From contig NZ_CALYQK010000003.1 in NCBI RefSeq assembly GCF_945285465.1, positions 1-64,000 of the forward strand: a DNA stretch of 64,000 nucleotides, read 5' to 3'. A program made the translations under genes and the position numbers. How positions within the stretch are numbered: position 1 is the stretch's first letter; the number at the start of each line of letters is the position of its first letter. This document shows positions 55,488-64,000 of the stretch, piece by piece. The notes below the pieces were generated by a model. That model did no database searches and was not told the origin of the DNA. It was given only the letters and a program-made list of their open reading frames with translations. This DNA is from an uncultured Bartonella sp. (GTDB lineage: Bacteria > Pseudomonadota > Alphaproteobacteria > Rhizobiales > Rhizobiaceae).

Positions 55488-56741
55488 TTATTTGACTCCT
55501 TTTTCCGTTTTATTTGTATTCGGCTTGGTTGGAGTTTCGTTTGCTTTTTCAGATTTTACTGTTGCCTTTTCAGGTGCGGACACTGTTTCGTCCACCGCTT
55601 TTTCTGCTGTTTTCTGACTAAAAGCGGGGTGGACAATTGCCCCCTCAAAGGTGAGCAATGTTGCATTGACGATTTCATCATTGAGGTCAACAGAAAACGA
55701 CTTTGTTTCTTTATTGGTCATTGTGTCGATAAAGGCATAAAGATTGCGGGCATAAAGTTGCGATGCGCTGGCGGCAATCCGCCCGGGAACATTGGTGAAA
55801 CCGACAATCTTGACACCTTCAACCTCGACAACCTCGTCGCTGACGGAACCTTCGACATTGCCGCCACGTTCAACCGCAAGATCCACAACGACCGAACCAT
55901 TGCGCATGGTCTTCAGCATGTCTTTGGTGATAAGACGCGGAGCAGGGCGCCCGGGTATCAATGCTGTGGTAATGACGATGTCCTGTTTGGCGAGATGGTC
56001 GGCCGTCAAGGCCGCCTGCTTTTTCTGATAGTCTTTCGACATTTCTTTGGCATAGCCGCCGCTGGTTTCTGCCGCCTTGAACTCGTCGTCTTCTACAGCA
56101 ATAAATTTGGCACCGAGCGAGGCAACCTGCTCTTTTGCCGCAGGGCGCACATCATTTGCTGTAACCGATGCCCCAAGACGGCGTGCTGTGGCAATGGCCT
56201 GAAGTCCTGCAACACCCGCCCCCATAACAAAAACTTTGGCGGCTGGTACGGTGCCGGCTGCCGTCATCATCATTGGAAGCGCCCGATCATAATATTCGGC
56301 GGCATCAATGACAGCCTGGTAACCGGCAAGATTAGCCTGCGAGGAAAGTACGTCCATAACCTGAGCACGCGTAATACGCGGCATAAATTCCATCGAAAAG
56401 GCATTAAGACCGGCTTTGGCTATTGCTGCAATATCATCCTCGTGGCCGAATGGATCCAGAATACCAATAAGGGCAGCACCTTTTTTATAATGCGCTATTT
56501 CCGCAGCTGTCGGCCGACGCAGTTTCAAAATAATGTCAGCTTTGTTTGCATCATTTGCATTAACGATTTCGGCTCCGGCCTGACTGTAGTCTGCGTCACT
56601 TATCAAAGACAGCAGGCCGGCACCTTTCTCAACCAGTACATTATAGCCGAGATTGATGAGCTTTTTAACAGTTTCGGGAGAAGCGGCAACGCGTGTCTCT
56701 CCATTGACCGTTTCTTTGGCAACAAAAATTGTTTGACCCAA
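55488..56741 (-). CDS. pntAA: NAD(P) transhydrogenase subunit alpha part 1
   Basis: The 417-residue soluble NAD-binding subunit (domain I), related to alanine dehydrogenase. Motifs: VAKETVNGETRVAASPETVK at the start, MGAGVAGLQAIATARRLGA (NAD Rossmann) and VDLAVERGGNVEGS. The C-terminus is a long Lys/Thr/Glu/Ala-rich tail (~45 residues) before the split, longer than usual. The start is TTG at 56741, with AAGGAGAT at good spacing upstream; no suitable ATG lies nearby. First gene of pntAA-pntAB-pntB. Confidence 0.95.
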   Translation of the reverse strand: MGQTIFVAKETVNGETRVAASPETVKKLINLGYNVLVEKGAGLLSLISDADYSQAGAEIVNANDANKADIILKLRRPTAAEIAHYKKGAALIGILDPFGHEDDIAAIAKAGLNAFSMEFMPRITRAQVMDVLSSQANLAGYQAVIDAAEYYDRALPMMMTAAGTVPAAKVFVMGAGVAGLQAIATARRLGASVTANDVRPAAKEQVASLGAKFIAVEDDEFKAAETSGGYAKEMSKDYQKKQAALTADHLAKQDIVITTALIPGRPAPRLITKDMLKTMRNGSVVVDLAVERGGNVEGSVSDEVVEVEGVKIVGFTNVPGRIAASASQLYARNLYAFIDTMTNKETKSFSVDLNDEIVNATLLTFEGAIVHPAFSQKTAEKAVDETVSAPEKATVKSEKANETPTKPNTNKTEKGVK

Positions 56742-57043
56742 ATGTTATCTCCTTGATTTCTCGGGAACGAACTGTTTTGTCATAACAATTGCTTTTCCCA
56801 TCTATTCACGATGCCGGTTATTAAAAAATACGGAACACTTTAGTTTTAACCATAAATAGCCATCATTACCAGTAGTTTTGCGCAAATTTTCGCCTCCTTT
56901 TCTAGAGGGCTTAATCTCTTTGCCGAAAGTTTTATAAAGTGTGCCAATAATCGGCTGGAAGTTATGACAGCCATTTGACTTTTTTGAATTTTTCCCGAAC
57001 ATGGCAAAAACAAGACCGTAAACATAATAGGGAAATACCTGTC

Positions 57044-57820
57044 ATGCCCACCAATTTGAAACCGTTGGTCGCTGTCCCTGCCGATTGTCCCTATTTTGAC
57101 GGTTATGTGTGGCATGGCGCACCCGAACAATATTTAAAAGCGGCGTCCGGCGTTGCCGGAGTCGCACCGGTTATTGTTCCCTCATTAAGTAATGACGGTG
57201 ATATTGAGGCATTGCTTGATGTTGTTGACGGTGTCCTGATTACAGGTGCAAAATCCAATGTCGAACCAACCCGTTACGGACAAAAGGCGACAACGGAAAC
57301 CGAACCTTTTGATCCGGCACGAGATGAAGTGTCATTTTTCCTTATTCGTGCCGCTATTGAACGGGGGCTACCTCTGCTTGCCATCTGTCGTGGCTTACAA
57401 GAGCTTAATGTCGCGCTCGGCGGCACTCTTTCGCCCGCACTTCAAAAAATACCCGGGCGATTGGATCATAGAGCCGTTGATAACGACAACAATGACAAAA
57501 AATTTGCCATAAGACACAACGTTTTTGTCCATGCCAATGGCGTTCTTGCGGCAATTGTGAAAACAAGTGAAATTATGGTCAATTCGGTACATCAACAAGG
57601 CATAAAAGCTTTGGCACCACGCTTGATTTGCGAAGCCACAGCGCCCGATGGCACGATTGAAGCGGTCAGTGTCAGGAACGCAAAAACACTGACACTTGGC
57701 GTGCAGTGGCATCCTGAATATTGGGCTGAAAGTGATAGTCCATCAAAAAAAATTTTCAAAGCCTTTGGCAAAGCCGTTATTGCCCATAAAAAACAACGAC
57801 AGGCGACGAATGTGTCCTGA
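57044..57820 (+). CDS. puuD: Class I glutamine amidotransferase-like hydrolase, PuuD type
   Basis: A 258-residue protein of the peptidase C26 family. Nucleophile elbow PLLAICRGLQELNVALGG (Cys), and C-terminal LTLGVQWHPEYW (His, Glu) give the triad; VDGVLITGAKSNVEPTRYG and HQQGIKALAP are family marks. PuuD hydrolyses gamma-glutamyl-GABA to glutamate and GABA, last step of the Puu route. It is unlinked to the puuA-puuB pair at 25 kb. ATG 57044 follows AGGGAAA. Another gamma-glutamyl substrate is possible. Confidence 0.88.
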   Translation: MPTNLKPLVAVPADCPYFDGYVWHGAPEQYLKAASGVAGVAPVIVPSLSNDGDIEALLDVVDGVLITGAKSNVEPTRYGQKATTETEPFDPARDEVSFFLIRAAIERGLPLLAICRGLQELNVALGGTLSPALQKIPGRLDHRAVDNDNNDKKFAIRHNVFVHANGVLAAIVKTSEIMVNSVHQQGIKALAPRLICEATAPDGTIEAVSVRNAKTLTLGVQWHPEYWAESDSPSKKIFKAFGKAVIAHKKQRQATNVS

Positions 57821-57900
57821 TTGTCGGGCAACCATTGCTAGTTTTCCTGTCACTGCAAATACAAGGACAGATCAAGGCGCCAAAGATTATAGCAAACATT

Positions 57901-58926
57901 TTAAGTTTTGCTGCTTGTAACCCGCCCGGTCGATTGGCGAATGCGCAATTCCGGTTTGATAAGGTCATGGCCGTTTTTAACTTCTATACCGTTTAGAAGG
58001 TCAAGAAGGGCGCGCGCCGCTCGCCTGCCGACTTCTCTTTGGCCGTTCCATACGGTGGTCAGCGCTGGTGTGGCAATGGCCGCTTCTTCCAGATCGTCAT
58101 AACCGGTGACCGAAATATCATGTCCGGCAACAAGGCCGGCGCGGGCAATTCCGTTCATCAAACCAATGGCCGACAGGTCATTGAAGCAGACTGCCGCTGT
58201 CGGTTTATCTTTCAACGCAAGAAATTGAGGGGCAATTTCAAAACCGGCCTGCTTTGTTCGCGGCCCCTGCAGGCGCCATTCCGGTTTCACTTCAAGTCCG
58301 GCAAGACACATCGCATGGCGATACCCTTCATATCGGTCACGTCCGGTGGATGTGAAGTCGGTACCGCCAACCATGGCAATACATTTATGCCCTAAAGAAA
58401 TGAGATGGTTGGTTGCCAGTGAAATGCCATAGGTATCGTCGCCAAGGAAAACCGGCACGTCAACGCCTTCGACATGACGGGCAACAAAGACGATCGGCAG
58501 ACCGTTGGTTTGCGCCATTTCAATATCTTTTGCCGGTGTTCCGATTGCCGGTGACATGATGACACCGTCGGCCCCCAATTGCAAAAGTGTTTCGAGAAAA
58601 TTGCGTTGTTTATCAAGTTGGTCGTAATGGTTTGACAGAATGAAGGTCTGCCGCGACCGGTCAAGCTCGGTTTCAATCGAACGCAATATTTCGGCAAAAA
58701 ACGGGTTCATAATGTCATGGACAACAACGCCGACAATACCAGAGCGTGATGTGCGCAAACTTGCCGCTCTGCGATTATAGATATAGCCGATATGGCTGGC
58801 ATAATCCTTGATTTTATCGCGTGTATCGTCAGCAACAAGCGGACTGTTGCGCAAAGCAAGCGAAACGGTGGCTGTCGATACGTCTAACGCTTCGGCAATA
58901 GTGGAAAGTTTGATTTTTTGCACCAA
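57901..58926 (-). CDS. LacI-family transcriptional regulator
   Basis: A 341-residue repressor of the LacI/GalR family. N-terminal helix-turn-helix: KLSTIAEALDVSTATVSLAL, then the hinge helix YIYNRRAASLRTSRSGIVGV. The C-terminal periplasmic-binding-like domain reads VHDIMNPFFAEILRSIE, GADGVIMSPAIG and ISVTGYDDLEEAAIATPALT. Such proteins usually sense a sugar. No transport or catabolic gene for a sugar lies beside it, so its target is not evident. The start is TTG 58926 or GTG 58923, with AAGGA upstream. Confidence 0.94.
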   Translation of the reverse strand: MVQKIKLSTIAEALDVSTATVSLALRNSPLVADDTRDKIKDYASHIGYIYNRRAASLRTSRSGIVGVVVHDIMNPFFAEILRSIETELDRSRQTFILSNHYDQLDKQRNFLETLLQLGADGVIMSPAIGTPAKDIEMAQTNGLPIVFVARHVEGVDVPVFLGDDTYGISLATNHLISLGHKCIAMVGGTDFTSTGRDRYEGYRHAMCLAGLEVKPEWRLQGPRTKQAGFEIAPQFLALKDKPTAAVCFNDLSAIGLMNGIARAGLVAGHDISVTGYDDLEEAAIATPALTTVWNGQREVGRRAARALLDLLNGIEVKNGHDLIKPELRIRQSTGRVTSSKT

Positions 58927-58986
58927 CGAACTTTATCCTTCAAGATAAAACAACCACCCGTTATCCATAGCTGCAACTGTGGCAAA

Positions 58987-59016
58987 TGAACAGAGCTGTG
59001 GTGAACAGAGTTGTGA
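58987..59016. repeat. 15-bp tandem repeat upstream of the LacI-type gene
   Basis: TGAACAGAGCTGTGG (58987-59001) is followed directly by TGAACAGAGTTGTGA (59002-59016), 13 of 15 bases identical. It lies about 60 bp before the regulator start and may be part of its promoter. Confidence 0.5.
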
Positions 59017-59110
59017 CGGATTTGCCAACACGCTCGAGTATTGTTGTGCCGGTTATCAATTTCATTCGGAAAATTTTCCAATTTGAAATTGCTTGTTTGC
59101 CCGGCTGTAA

Positions 59111-59158
59111 GGCATAAAACGAGCGCAAGCCCGGGTACGGTTAGGCTCGTTTTATGCC
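59111..59158. repeat. Perfect 14-bp inverted repeat
   Basis: GGCATAAAACGAGC (59111-59124) and GCTCGTTTTATGCC (59145-59158) are exact arms with a 20-nt loop. The element lies just beyond the end of the MarR gene. It could terminate that gene's transcript, although no U-tract follows. Confidence 0.6.
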
Positions 59159-59195
59159 ATTTCCAGTTAAATTCCGCAATATTCCGGCTTGCTGG

Positions 59196-59675
59196 CTAGA
59201 ATATCCCGGCTTGATGATTTGCGTAGACTTGTGGAATATCTACCTGTTGGTGGTCGATATTATTCTGAATGCGCTTCAATAATGCAATCAGCATCAAATA
59301 TTCTGTTTCGTCAAGACCATCCATAATATCATGTTCGGTTTTTTTAATCGCTGTTTCAATGAGATCGACGATCTTGTGGCCGTCCTTGGTAAGGTAGATG
59401 TTAAGTTGTCTCTGGTCTTTATGTGAACCGCGTTTGGTCACAAAACCTTGCTCTTGCAACCGTGCTATCGTTTTTGTCACTGTTGGTGGTTTAACACCGA
59501 GCTGTTTTGCCAGATTGCTTGGTGTCTGCCCGTCTTTGACGGCAAGTGAAAGAATTATTCTGTCTTGACCAGCATATAATCCGAAGTCATAAAAGCGGTG
59601 CGCCAGTAAGGTTTTTATCATTCGTGCAGTTGATTGTAAAATATCCAGTGCTGATGTCTGGTTGCGTTTTAACAT
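59196..59675 (-). CDS. MarR-family transcriptional regulator
   Basis: A 159-residue MarR protein. The winged helix region is PSNLAKQLGVKPPTVTKTIA followed by RLQEQGFVTKRGSHKDQRQL with the wing D-x-R motif. N- and C-terminal helices form the dimer. ATG 59675 (MLKRNQTSAL) has GGGGAGA upstream; the frame extends to TTG 59705. It is divergent from the creatininase-family gene and may regulate it. Confidence 0.93.
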   Translation of the reverse strand: MLKRNQTSALDILQSTARMIKTLLAHRFYDFGLYAGQDRIILSLAVKDGQTPSNLAKQLGVKPPTVTKTIARLQEQGFVTKRGSHKDQRQLNIYLTKDGHKIVDLIETAIKKTEHDIMDGLDETEYLMLIALLKRIQNNIDHQQVDIPQVYANHQAGIF

Positions 59676-59843
59676 GGCAGCTATGTCTCCCCGAAGACGT
59701 TTCAAAAGAATATTATTCTCGAAACCAGTACATGATGCTGATTCGCGGGAGGGTGCACAATGCTGTTTTGCCGGGAAATATGTAAAAAGAAGTAAAAGTT
59801 GTGTATAACTTGATAAATTTTTGTTTCGTCAAGGATGAAGTTT

Positions 59844-60602
59844 GTGAATAAAAAAACGGAAACAATAGCGATTTTGCCGCTCGGAGCCCATGAATATCAT
59901 GGCCCGCATTTGCCGGTTACCACCGACGCCGTTATTGCCGGTTCTTTCGCCCGACATCTGGAAAGCCGGTCTTTTTGTGATGCAAAGCTTATTGCATTGC
60001 CCGTTGAAAACATCGGCTATTCTGTTGAACATCAAGGCAGATCCGGTACAAAAACGCTAAGTTATTCCGAAGCTATCGATCGCTGGGTGTCGATAGGGGC
60101 CGATTGCTATAAAAAGGGTATAAAAAAGCTTCTTGTTCTTAATGCCCATGGTGGCAATTCGCCGTTGATGAACATTGTTATTACCGAACTGCGGTGTCGC
60201 TATCCTATGCTTGCTGTAGCCACAAGCTGGGGCCGTTTCGGGCTTCCTGACGGGGTGATTTCGCCTGAAGAAAAACCGTTCGATATCCATGCCGGTTTTA
60301 TCGAAACATCGTTAATGCTTTATTTGCGCCCGAACGATGTTGCAATGGATAAAGCAAAAAATTTTTCTAATCGCCAAAAAGACTTTCAACAAAACTACAA
60401 ATACTTGCGTGCCTACGGGCCTTTTGCTTTTGGTTGGAAAATGCGTGATCTCAACCCCGACGGGGCGGCCGGCAATGCGACAAAAGCCAGTAAAGAAGCC
60501 GGAAAAGCCATATTCGACCATGCGGTGGAAGGCTTTGTCGGGCTGATTGACGACATGCAACGTTTTAATGTCGATCAATTCGCATATCATCAACTCAAAT
60601 AG
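59844..60602 (+). CDS. Creatininase-family metal-dependent amidohydrolase
   Basis: A 252-residue protein of the creatininase/MftE/ArfB superfamily. Metal-binding residues are visible: [20 protein letters not shown] (Glu, His, Asp), [15 protein letters not shown] (His), and [15 protein letters not shown] (Glu). The family hydrolyses cyclic amides or formamides with Zn or Mn. GTG 59844 fits AAGGA at 59831-59835 better than ATG 59835, which lies within that ribosome site. It is followed after about 100 bp by a CobW-type metallochaperone. The substrate is not known; pathway partners for creatinine are absent. Confidence 0.87.
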   Translation: MNKKTETIAILPLGAHEYHGPHLPVTTDAVIAGSFARHLESRSFCDAKLIALPVENIGYSVEHQGRSGTKTLSYSEAIDRWVSIGADCYKKGIKKLLVLNAHGGNSPLMNIVITELRCRYPMLAVATSWGRFGLPDGVISPEEKPFDIHAGFIETSLMLYLRPNDVAMDKAKNFSNRQKDFQQNYKYLRAYGPFAFGWKMRDLNPDGAAGNATKASKEAGKAIFDHAVEGFVGLIDDMQRFNVDQFAYHQLK

Positions 60603-60699
60603 AAAGCATGAGAGAAAGCTCAGTAAACAGGTAGAAATCACCGCGATTATTGCCTATATCGGACACAGTCAAAATTTTTGCCAAATGAAAGGTCATGCC

Positions 60700-61800
60700 A
60701 TGAGCGAGACTGAAAACACACCCCGCAAAATTCCGGTCACGGTTCTTACCGGTTATCTGGGGGCAGGTAAGACAACCCTTCTCAATCGTATTTTGAGCGA
60801 AAACCACGGCAAGCACTATGCCGTTATTGTCAACGAATTTGGCGAAATCGGTATCGACAATGATCTGATTGTCGAATCCGACGAAGAAATTTACGAAATG
60901 AACAACGGTTGCATCTGTTGTACCGTGCGCGGCGATCTTATCCGCGTTGTTGAAGGTTTGATGCGCCGGCCCGGCCGCTTTGACGGCATTATTGTCGAGA
61001 CAACAGGTCTGGCCGATCCGGTGCCTGTTGCCCAGACATTTTTTATGGATGATGATGTGCGGGCAAAATCCGAGCTTGATGCCGTTGTCGCATTGGTCGA
61101 TGCCAAACATTTGCCGTTACGGTTGAAAGACAGTCGTGAGGCGGAAGATCAGATAGCCTTTGCCGATGTCGTTTTGTTGAACAAGACAGATCTTGTCAGC
61201 CCGCAAGAATTGGCCGATGTCGAAGCAACAGTTCGCGCCATCAACCCGGCTGCCGTCATCTATCGCACCAAACGTGCCGATGTTGATCTTGATAAGGTGC
61301 TTGATCGCGGTGCTTTCGATCTTAAACGTGCTTTGGAAAATGACCCGCATTTTCTTGATCGCGACGAAGAAGAGCACGATCATGTTTGCGGCCCCGATTG
61401 CGACCATGAGCACCACCATCACGAACATGGCAGCCACGAGCACCACCACGATGATCATGACCACTACCATGGTGACCATGAGCACGTTCATGGCAAAGCT
61501 CTTCACGATGTTACGGTCAAATCGGTTTCATTGCGCGCTGGCGAATTGAATCCGGCAAAGTTTTTTCCGTGGATCCAGCAATTAACGCAGGAACAAGGGC
61601 CGAATATTTTACGGCTGAAAGGTATTATTGCATTTAAAGGCGATGATGACCGCTATGTCGTTCAGGGCGTTCATATGATATTGGAAGGCGACCATCAAAG
61701 ACCGTGGAAAAAAGACGAAAAACATGAAAGCCGTCTGGTATTCATTGGCCGTAATCTTGATGCGGACAAGTTGAAAGCCGGTTTTGACAATTGCGCTTGA
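60700..61800 (+). CDS. CobW/COG0523-family GTPase, putative zinc metallochaperone
   Basis: A 366-residue G3E GTPase. Motifs: [17 protein letters not shown] (Walker A), [25 protein letters not shown] (the CxCC metal motif), [12 protein letters not shown] (Walker B region) and LLNKTDLV (NKxD guanine specificity). Residues ~225-266 are strikingly rich in His and Asp with a Cys pair ([20 protein letters not shown]), a metal-binding loop. The CobW C-terminal domain follows ([20 protein letters not shown]). Such proteins load zinc on target enzymes under metal shortage. ATG 60700 ([10 protein letters not shown]) is preferred. A WD40 gene begins 14 bp downstream. Confidence 0.92.
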   Translation: MSETENTPRKIPVTVLTGYLGAGKTTLLNRILSENHGKHYAVIVNEFGEIGIDNDLIVESDEEIYEMNNGCICCTVRGDLIRVVEGLMRRPGRFDGIIVETTGLADPVPVAQTFFMDDDVRAKSELDAVVALVDAKHLPLRLKDSREAEDQIAFADVVLLNKTDLVSPQELADVEATVRAINPAAVIYRTKRADVDLDKVLDRGAFDLKRALENDPHFLDRDEEEHDHVCGPDCDHEHHHHEHGSHEHHHDDHDHYHGDHEHVHGKALHDVTVKSVSLRAGELNPAKFFPWIQQLTQEQGPNILRLKGIIAFKGDDDRYVVQGVHMILEGDHQRPWKKDEKHESRLVFIGRNLDADKLKAGFDNCA

Positions 61801-61813
61801 TGAAGAGGATTTG

Positions 61814-62785
61814 ATGCCAACAATTGCACATTTTGACCTCGATAGTCATTGCCTGCTCACCGGCTTTTTGGAAGATCAACCGGTTTTTGTCACGGCAAGT
61901 GGCGAGATAACCTTGTTGGGCGACAAGCAGAAAGTGGTTGAAGCCCATGAAGGCATTGCTTCAGCCGCTTTGGCAACAGACAAAAAATCGCTGATAACGG
62001 GCGGTGAGGACGGGCGTATCTGCCGTACTTTGGCCGATGCAAGCTGCACAGAGCTTGCTCACCACAAAAACAAGTGGATCACCTCGGTTGCAACCGGCCC
62101 CAACAATGCCTATGCATTCGGTTTTTCCCGCACCGCCTGGGCCGATGGTGACGACGGGCTACAAGAATTCTCCCATGAACGTAGTGTTGAAGATTTGGCC
62201 TTTGCTCCAAAAGGGTTAAGATTGGCCGTAGCACGCTATAACGGTGTTACACTCCATTGGCTTGGGGGTGATTCCAAGCCTACCGATCTCGAATGGAAGG
62301 GGGCGCATTTTGCTGTTACATTTTCGCCCGACAACCGTTATGTCATTTCTTCCATGCAGGAAAATGCCTTGCATGGCTGGCGCTTGAGTGACGAGTTACA
62401 TTTGCGCATGAGCGGCTACCCGACAAAAGTCAAAAGCTGGTCATGGAGTGCCAAAGGCAAATGGCTTGCAACATCGGGTGCGCCCGCGGCCATTGTCTGG
62501 CCATTTCAAGCCAAAGATGGCCCTATGGGCAAAGCACCTCTGGAACTGGGTACGCGTGCTGATGCCATGGTTAGTTGTGTGTGCTGTCATCCCGAAGAAG
62601 ACATTGTCGCCGCCGGTTTTAATGACGGGATGATTTTGTTTATCCGTTTTAGCGATGCCAAAGAGGTTTTGTTACGTCGCCCGGGTAAAGGTGCCATTTC
62701 AACAATGGCATGGGATGATAAAGGCTGTCGCCTTGCCTTTGGCGCGCAAAGTGGTGAAGCAGGCATTATTGATATTTCGGCCTGA
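61814..62785 (+). CDS. WD40-repeat protein, partner of the CobW GTPase
   Basis: A 323-residue beta-propeller with about seven repeats lacking strict WD ends: ALATDKKSLITGGEDGRICR, HFAVTFSPDNRYVISSMQEN, SWSWSAKGKWLATSGAPAAI and STMAWDDKGCRLAFGAQSGE among them. A motif SCVCCHPEED contains a Cys cluster. No signal peptide. Tight linkage to the CobW gene (14 bp; GAGGA before ATG 61814) suggests a complex or shared metal-homeostasis function; I recall this pair in other Rhizobiales but cannot check. A terminator follows. Confidence 0.85.
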   Translation: MPTIAHFDLDSHCLLTGFLEDQPVFVTASGEITLLGDKQKVVEAHEGIASAALATDKKSLITGGEDGRICRTLADASCTELAHHKNKWITSVATGPNNAYAFGFSRTAWADGDDGLQEFSHERSVEDLAFAPKGLRLAVARYNGVTLHWLGGDSKPTDLEWKGAHFAVTFSPDNRYVISSMQENALHGWRLSDELHLRMSGYPTKVKSWSWSAKGKWLATSGAPAAIVWPFQAKDGPMGKAPLELGTRADAMVSCVCCHPEEDIVAAGFNDGMILFIRFSDAKEVLLRRPGKGAISTMAWDDKGCRLAFGAQSGEAGIIDISA

Positions 62786-62829
62786 AATCGGCACTGAAAG
62801 ATGCCAGTAGAAAATTACAGTAAATAATT

Positions 62830-62861
62830 AAAACCACCCGTTTATCTCCGGGTGGTTTTTT
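62830..62861 (+). terminator. Rho-independent terminator after the WD40 gene
   Basis: AAAACCACCCG (62830-62840) and CGGGTGGTTTT (62849-62859) are perfect arms with an 8-nt loop and a T-run after. It separates the CobW-WD40 operon from the convergent flavin oxidoreductase. Confidence 0.88.
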
Positions 62862-62882
62862 GTCTGATAGTCTTAAGCCCAA

Positions 62883-63998
62883 TTAGCTCAAGGTCGGGTA
62901 GTCGATGTAACCTTTTTCTCCACCGCCATAAAGCGTTGACTGGTCAACGGCGTTCCACGGAGCTTTTTCCTTGATACGGCGTACCAGATCGGGATTGGCA
63001 ATGAACGGGCGGCCGAATGAAACAATATCAGCATAACCTGATTCAACAGCTTTTTCAGCCATCTCGGCAGTATAGCCATTATTGACCATCCATGCGCCAT
63101 TACCACCACCATCGCGATAAACATGTTTCAAACGTTGATAATCGAAGGGGTATTTTGCCTCGTTATAATTACGATCGCCACCGGTTGCGCCTTCAATCAG
63201 ATGAATAAAGGCAAGCTCGTAAGCCGCCAGTGCATCAACAAAAAAGTCGAAAAGTGGTTGTGGGTCGGGGTCTTGGGCATCATTGGCAGGAGTGACCGGC
63301 GAAATGCGGATGCCTGTCCGTCCGCCACCGATTTCTTTGGCCACAGCTTCGGCAACAAGAAGCGGAAAACGGGCGCGGTTTTCAATCGAGCCACCATATT
63401 CGTCGGTGCGGTGGTTGGAGCCGGAACGCAAGAATTGGTCGAGCAGATAACCGTTGGCCGAATGGATTTCTACGCCGTCAAAACCGGCAACATCAACGGC
63501 ATTGCGGGCGGCTTTGCGGTAATCGTCAATAATGCCGGGAATTTCCGACGCTTCTAGTGCACGCGGCAGCGATGTTGCGACAAATTCGCCTTTGCCGTCG
63601 CTACTTCTAATATAGGTTCTGGCGTTTGCCTGAATGGCAGACGGAGCAACAGGCTGACCACCCCCCGGTTGCAGGGAATTATGGGAAATCCGCCCCGTAT
63701 GCCAAAGCTGGGCAACAATTTTGCCGCCAGCATCGTGAACAGCGTCGGTTACTTTTTTCCAGCCCAGAAGCTGCGCTTTTTCATATAGTCCGGGTACGTC
63801 GATATTGCCTTGCCCTTGTTGCGAAATTGCTGTGCCTTCCGAAACAATGAGACCGGCGGTGGCGCGTTGCCGATAATAGATAACATTCAATTCGTTTGGT
63901 ATAGCATTGAGCGACCGTGCTCTTGTCAGCGGTGCCATTGCTATGCGGTTTTTCAGTACAAGGTCGCCAGCCTTAATCGGATCAAAAAGTGAAGTCAT
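62883..63998 (-). CDS. Old Yellow Enzyme-family NADH:flavin oxidoreductase, NemA-like
   Basis: A full 371-residue FMN barrel enzyme reducing alpha,beta-unsaturated carbonyls, nitrate esters or maleimides. Motifs: IAMAPLTRARSLNAIPNELN, VAQLWHTGRISH, GFDGVEIHSANGYLLDQFLR (His, Asn for the substrate carbonyl), RTDEYGGSIENRARF, and VSFGRPFIANPDLVRRI. The ATG at 63998 begins two bases before the window end, so upstream signals cannot be seen. E. coli NemA is controlled by NemR; no such gene is visible here. Confidence 0.95.
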   Translation of the reverse strand: MTSLFDPIKAGDLVLKNRIAMAPLTRARSLNAIPNELNVIYYRQRATAGLIVSEGTAISQQGQGNIDVPGLYEKAQLLGWKKVTDAVHDAGGKIVAQLWHTGRISHNSLQPGGGQPVAPSAIQANARTYIRSSDGKGEFVATSLPRALEASEIPGIIDDYRKAARNAVDVAGFDGVEIHSANGYLLDQFLRSGSNHRTDEYGGSIENRARFPLLVAEAVAKEIGGGRTGIRISPVTPANDAQDPDPQPLFDFFVDALAAYELAFIHLIEGATGGDRNYNEAKYPFDYQRLKHVYRDGGGNGAWMVNNGYTAEMAEKAVESGYADIVSFGRPFIANPDLVRRIKEKAPWNAVDQSTLYGGGEKGYIDYPTLS

Positions 63999-64000
63999 GG

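Noticed and set aside
55455-56756. 433-codon plus-strand frame opposite pntAA
   Set aside because: Antisense shadow; Cys/Gly/His-rich with no domain, while the opposite strand encodes a clear PntAA.
61375-61500. His-codon-rich stretch in the CobW gene considered as a tandem repeat
   Set aside because: The bases repeat only loosely; it is a coding low-complexity metal-binding loop, not a DNA repeat.
1-64000. CRISPR arrays, insertion sequences, prophage, toxin-antitoxin or secretion systems
   Set aside because: Looked for along the window; no repeat-spacer series, transposase or integrase motif, or phage structural gene was seen.

Overview
The window is chromosomal DNA from an alphaproteobacterium, most likely a member of the Rhizobiales (Hyphomicrobiales). 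It looks like a relatively AT-rich relative of the Bartonella/Brucella group; this is judged by eye, as no composition or phylogeny was computed. The pointers are a bifunctional PutA beside an Lrp-type PutR, a PdhS-like histidine kinase with a CtrA box, a plant-type glutamate-cysteine ligase, a three-gene pnt transhydrogenase operon, a zwf-pgl-edd cluster, and a tRNA-His lacking an encoded G-1. Almost everything reads as housekeeping or metabolic backbone. No insertion sequences, phage genes, CRISPR arrays or toxin-antitoxin pairs were seen.

Layout. 0-8.8 kb: end of a GNAT acetyltransferase, purA, a membrane-anchored unknown, then rpoH, rluD, an aldehyde dehydrogenase and a small membrane protein on the minus strand. 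9.2-15.1 kb: a proline module (ProP-like transporter, PutR, PutA). 15.2-20.8 kb: an FtsK translocase without N-terminal membrane segments and a PdhS-like sensor kinase. 21-23.5 kb: mscL, a secreted coiled-coil protein, DUF952 and pyrD. 23.5-27.9 kb: a palindromic repeat, tRNA-His, an SDR gene broken by a 2-bp insertion, and a gamma-glutamylputrescine pair (PuuA/PuuB-like). 28.2-32.3 kb: the entry steps of the Entner-Doudoroff pathway. 32.4-35.8 kb: folD, lrgB-lrgA and a divergent LysR regulator around a near-ideal palindrome.

35.9-40.9 kb: a small surface-glycan cluster (GT29-like protein, GT25 glycosyltransferase, polysaccharide deacetylase), then AsmA and MOSC proteins. 41.4-46 kb: an aldo/keto reductase, a 47-aa exported or membrane peptide gene, and an AaeAB-type efflux operon whose FUSC pump gene carries an in-frame amber codon. 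46.2-51.2 kb: rsmE, gshA, a baeRF-like protein, a TPR lipoprotein and rpsU. 51.4-56.8 kb: a MaoC hydratase, a homoserine-dehydrogenase-like SAF protein and pntB-pntAB-pntAA. 57-64 kb: a PuuD-like amidotransferase, LacI and MarR regulators, a creatininase-family / CobW GTPase / WD40 gene run, and an Old Yellow Enzyme.

Together the genes describe an organism that uses proline and putrescine as carbon or nitrogen sources and routes hexoses through Entner-Doudoroff. It balances NADPH with the membrane transhydrogenase and glutathione. Two genes (SDR and FUSC) are interrupted by single small lesions, which means recent decay or sequence error. The observations most worth a second look are the CtrA box abutting the kinase start, the creatininase-CobW-WD40 run, the GT29-like/GT25/deacetylase cluster, the baeRF-like protein and the lrgA/LysR palindrome.
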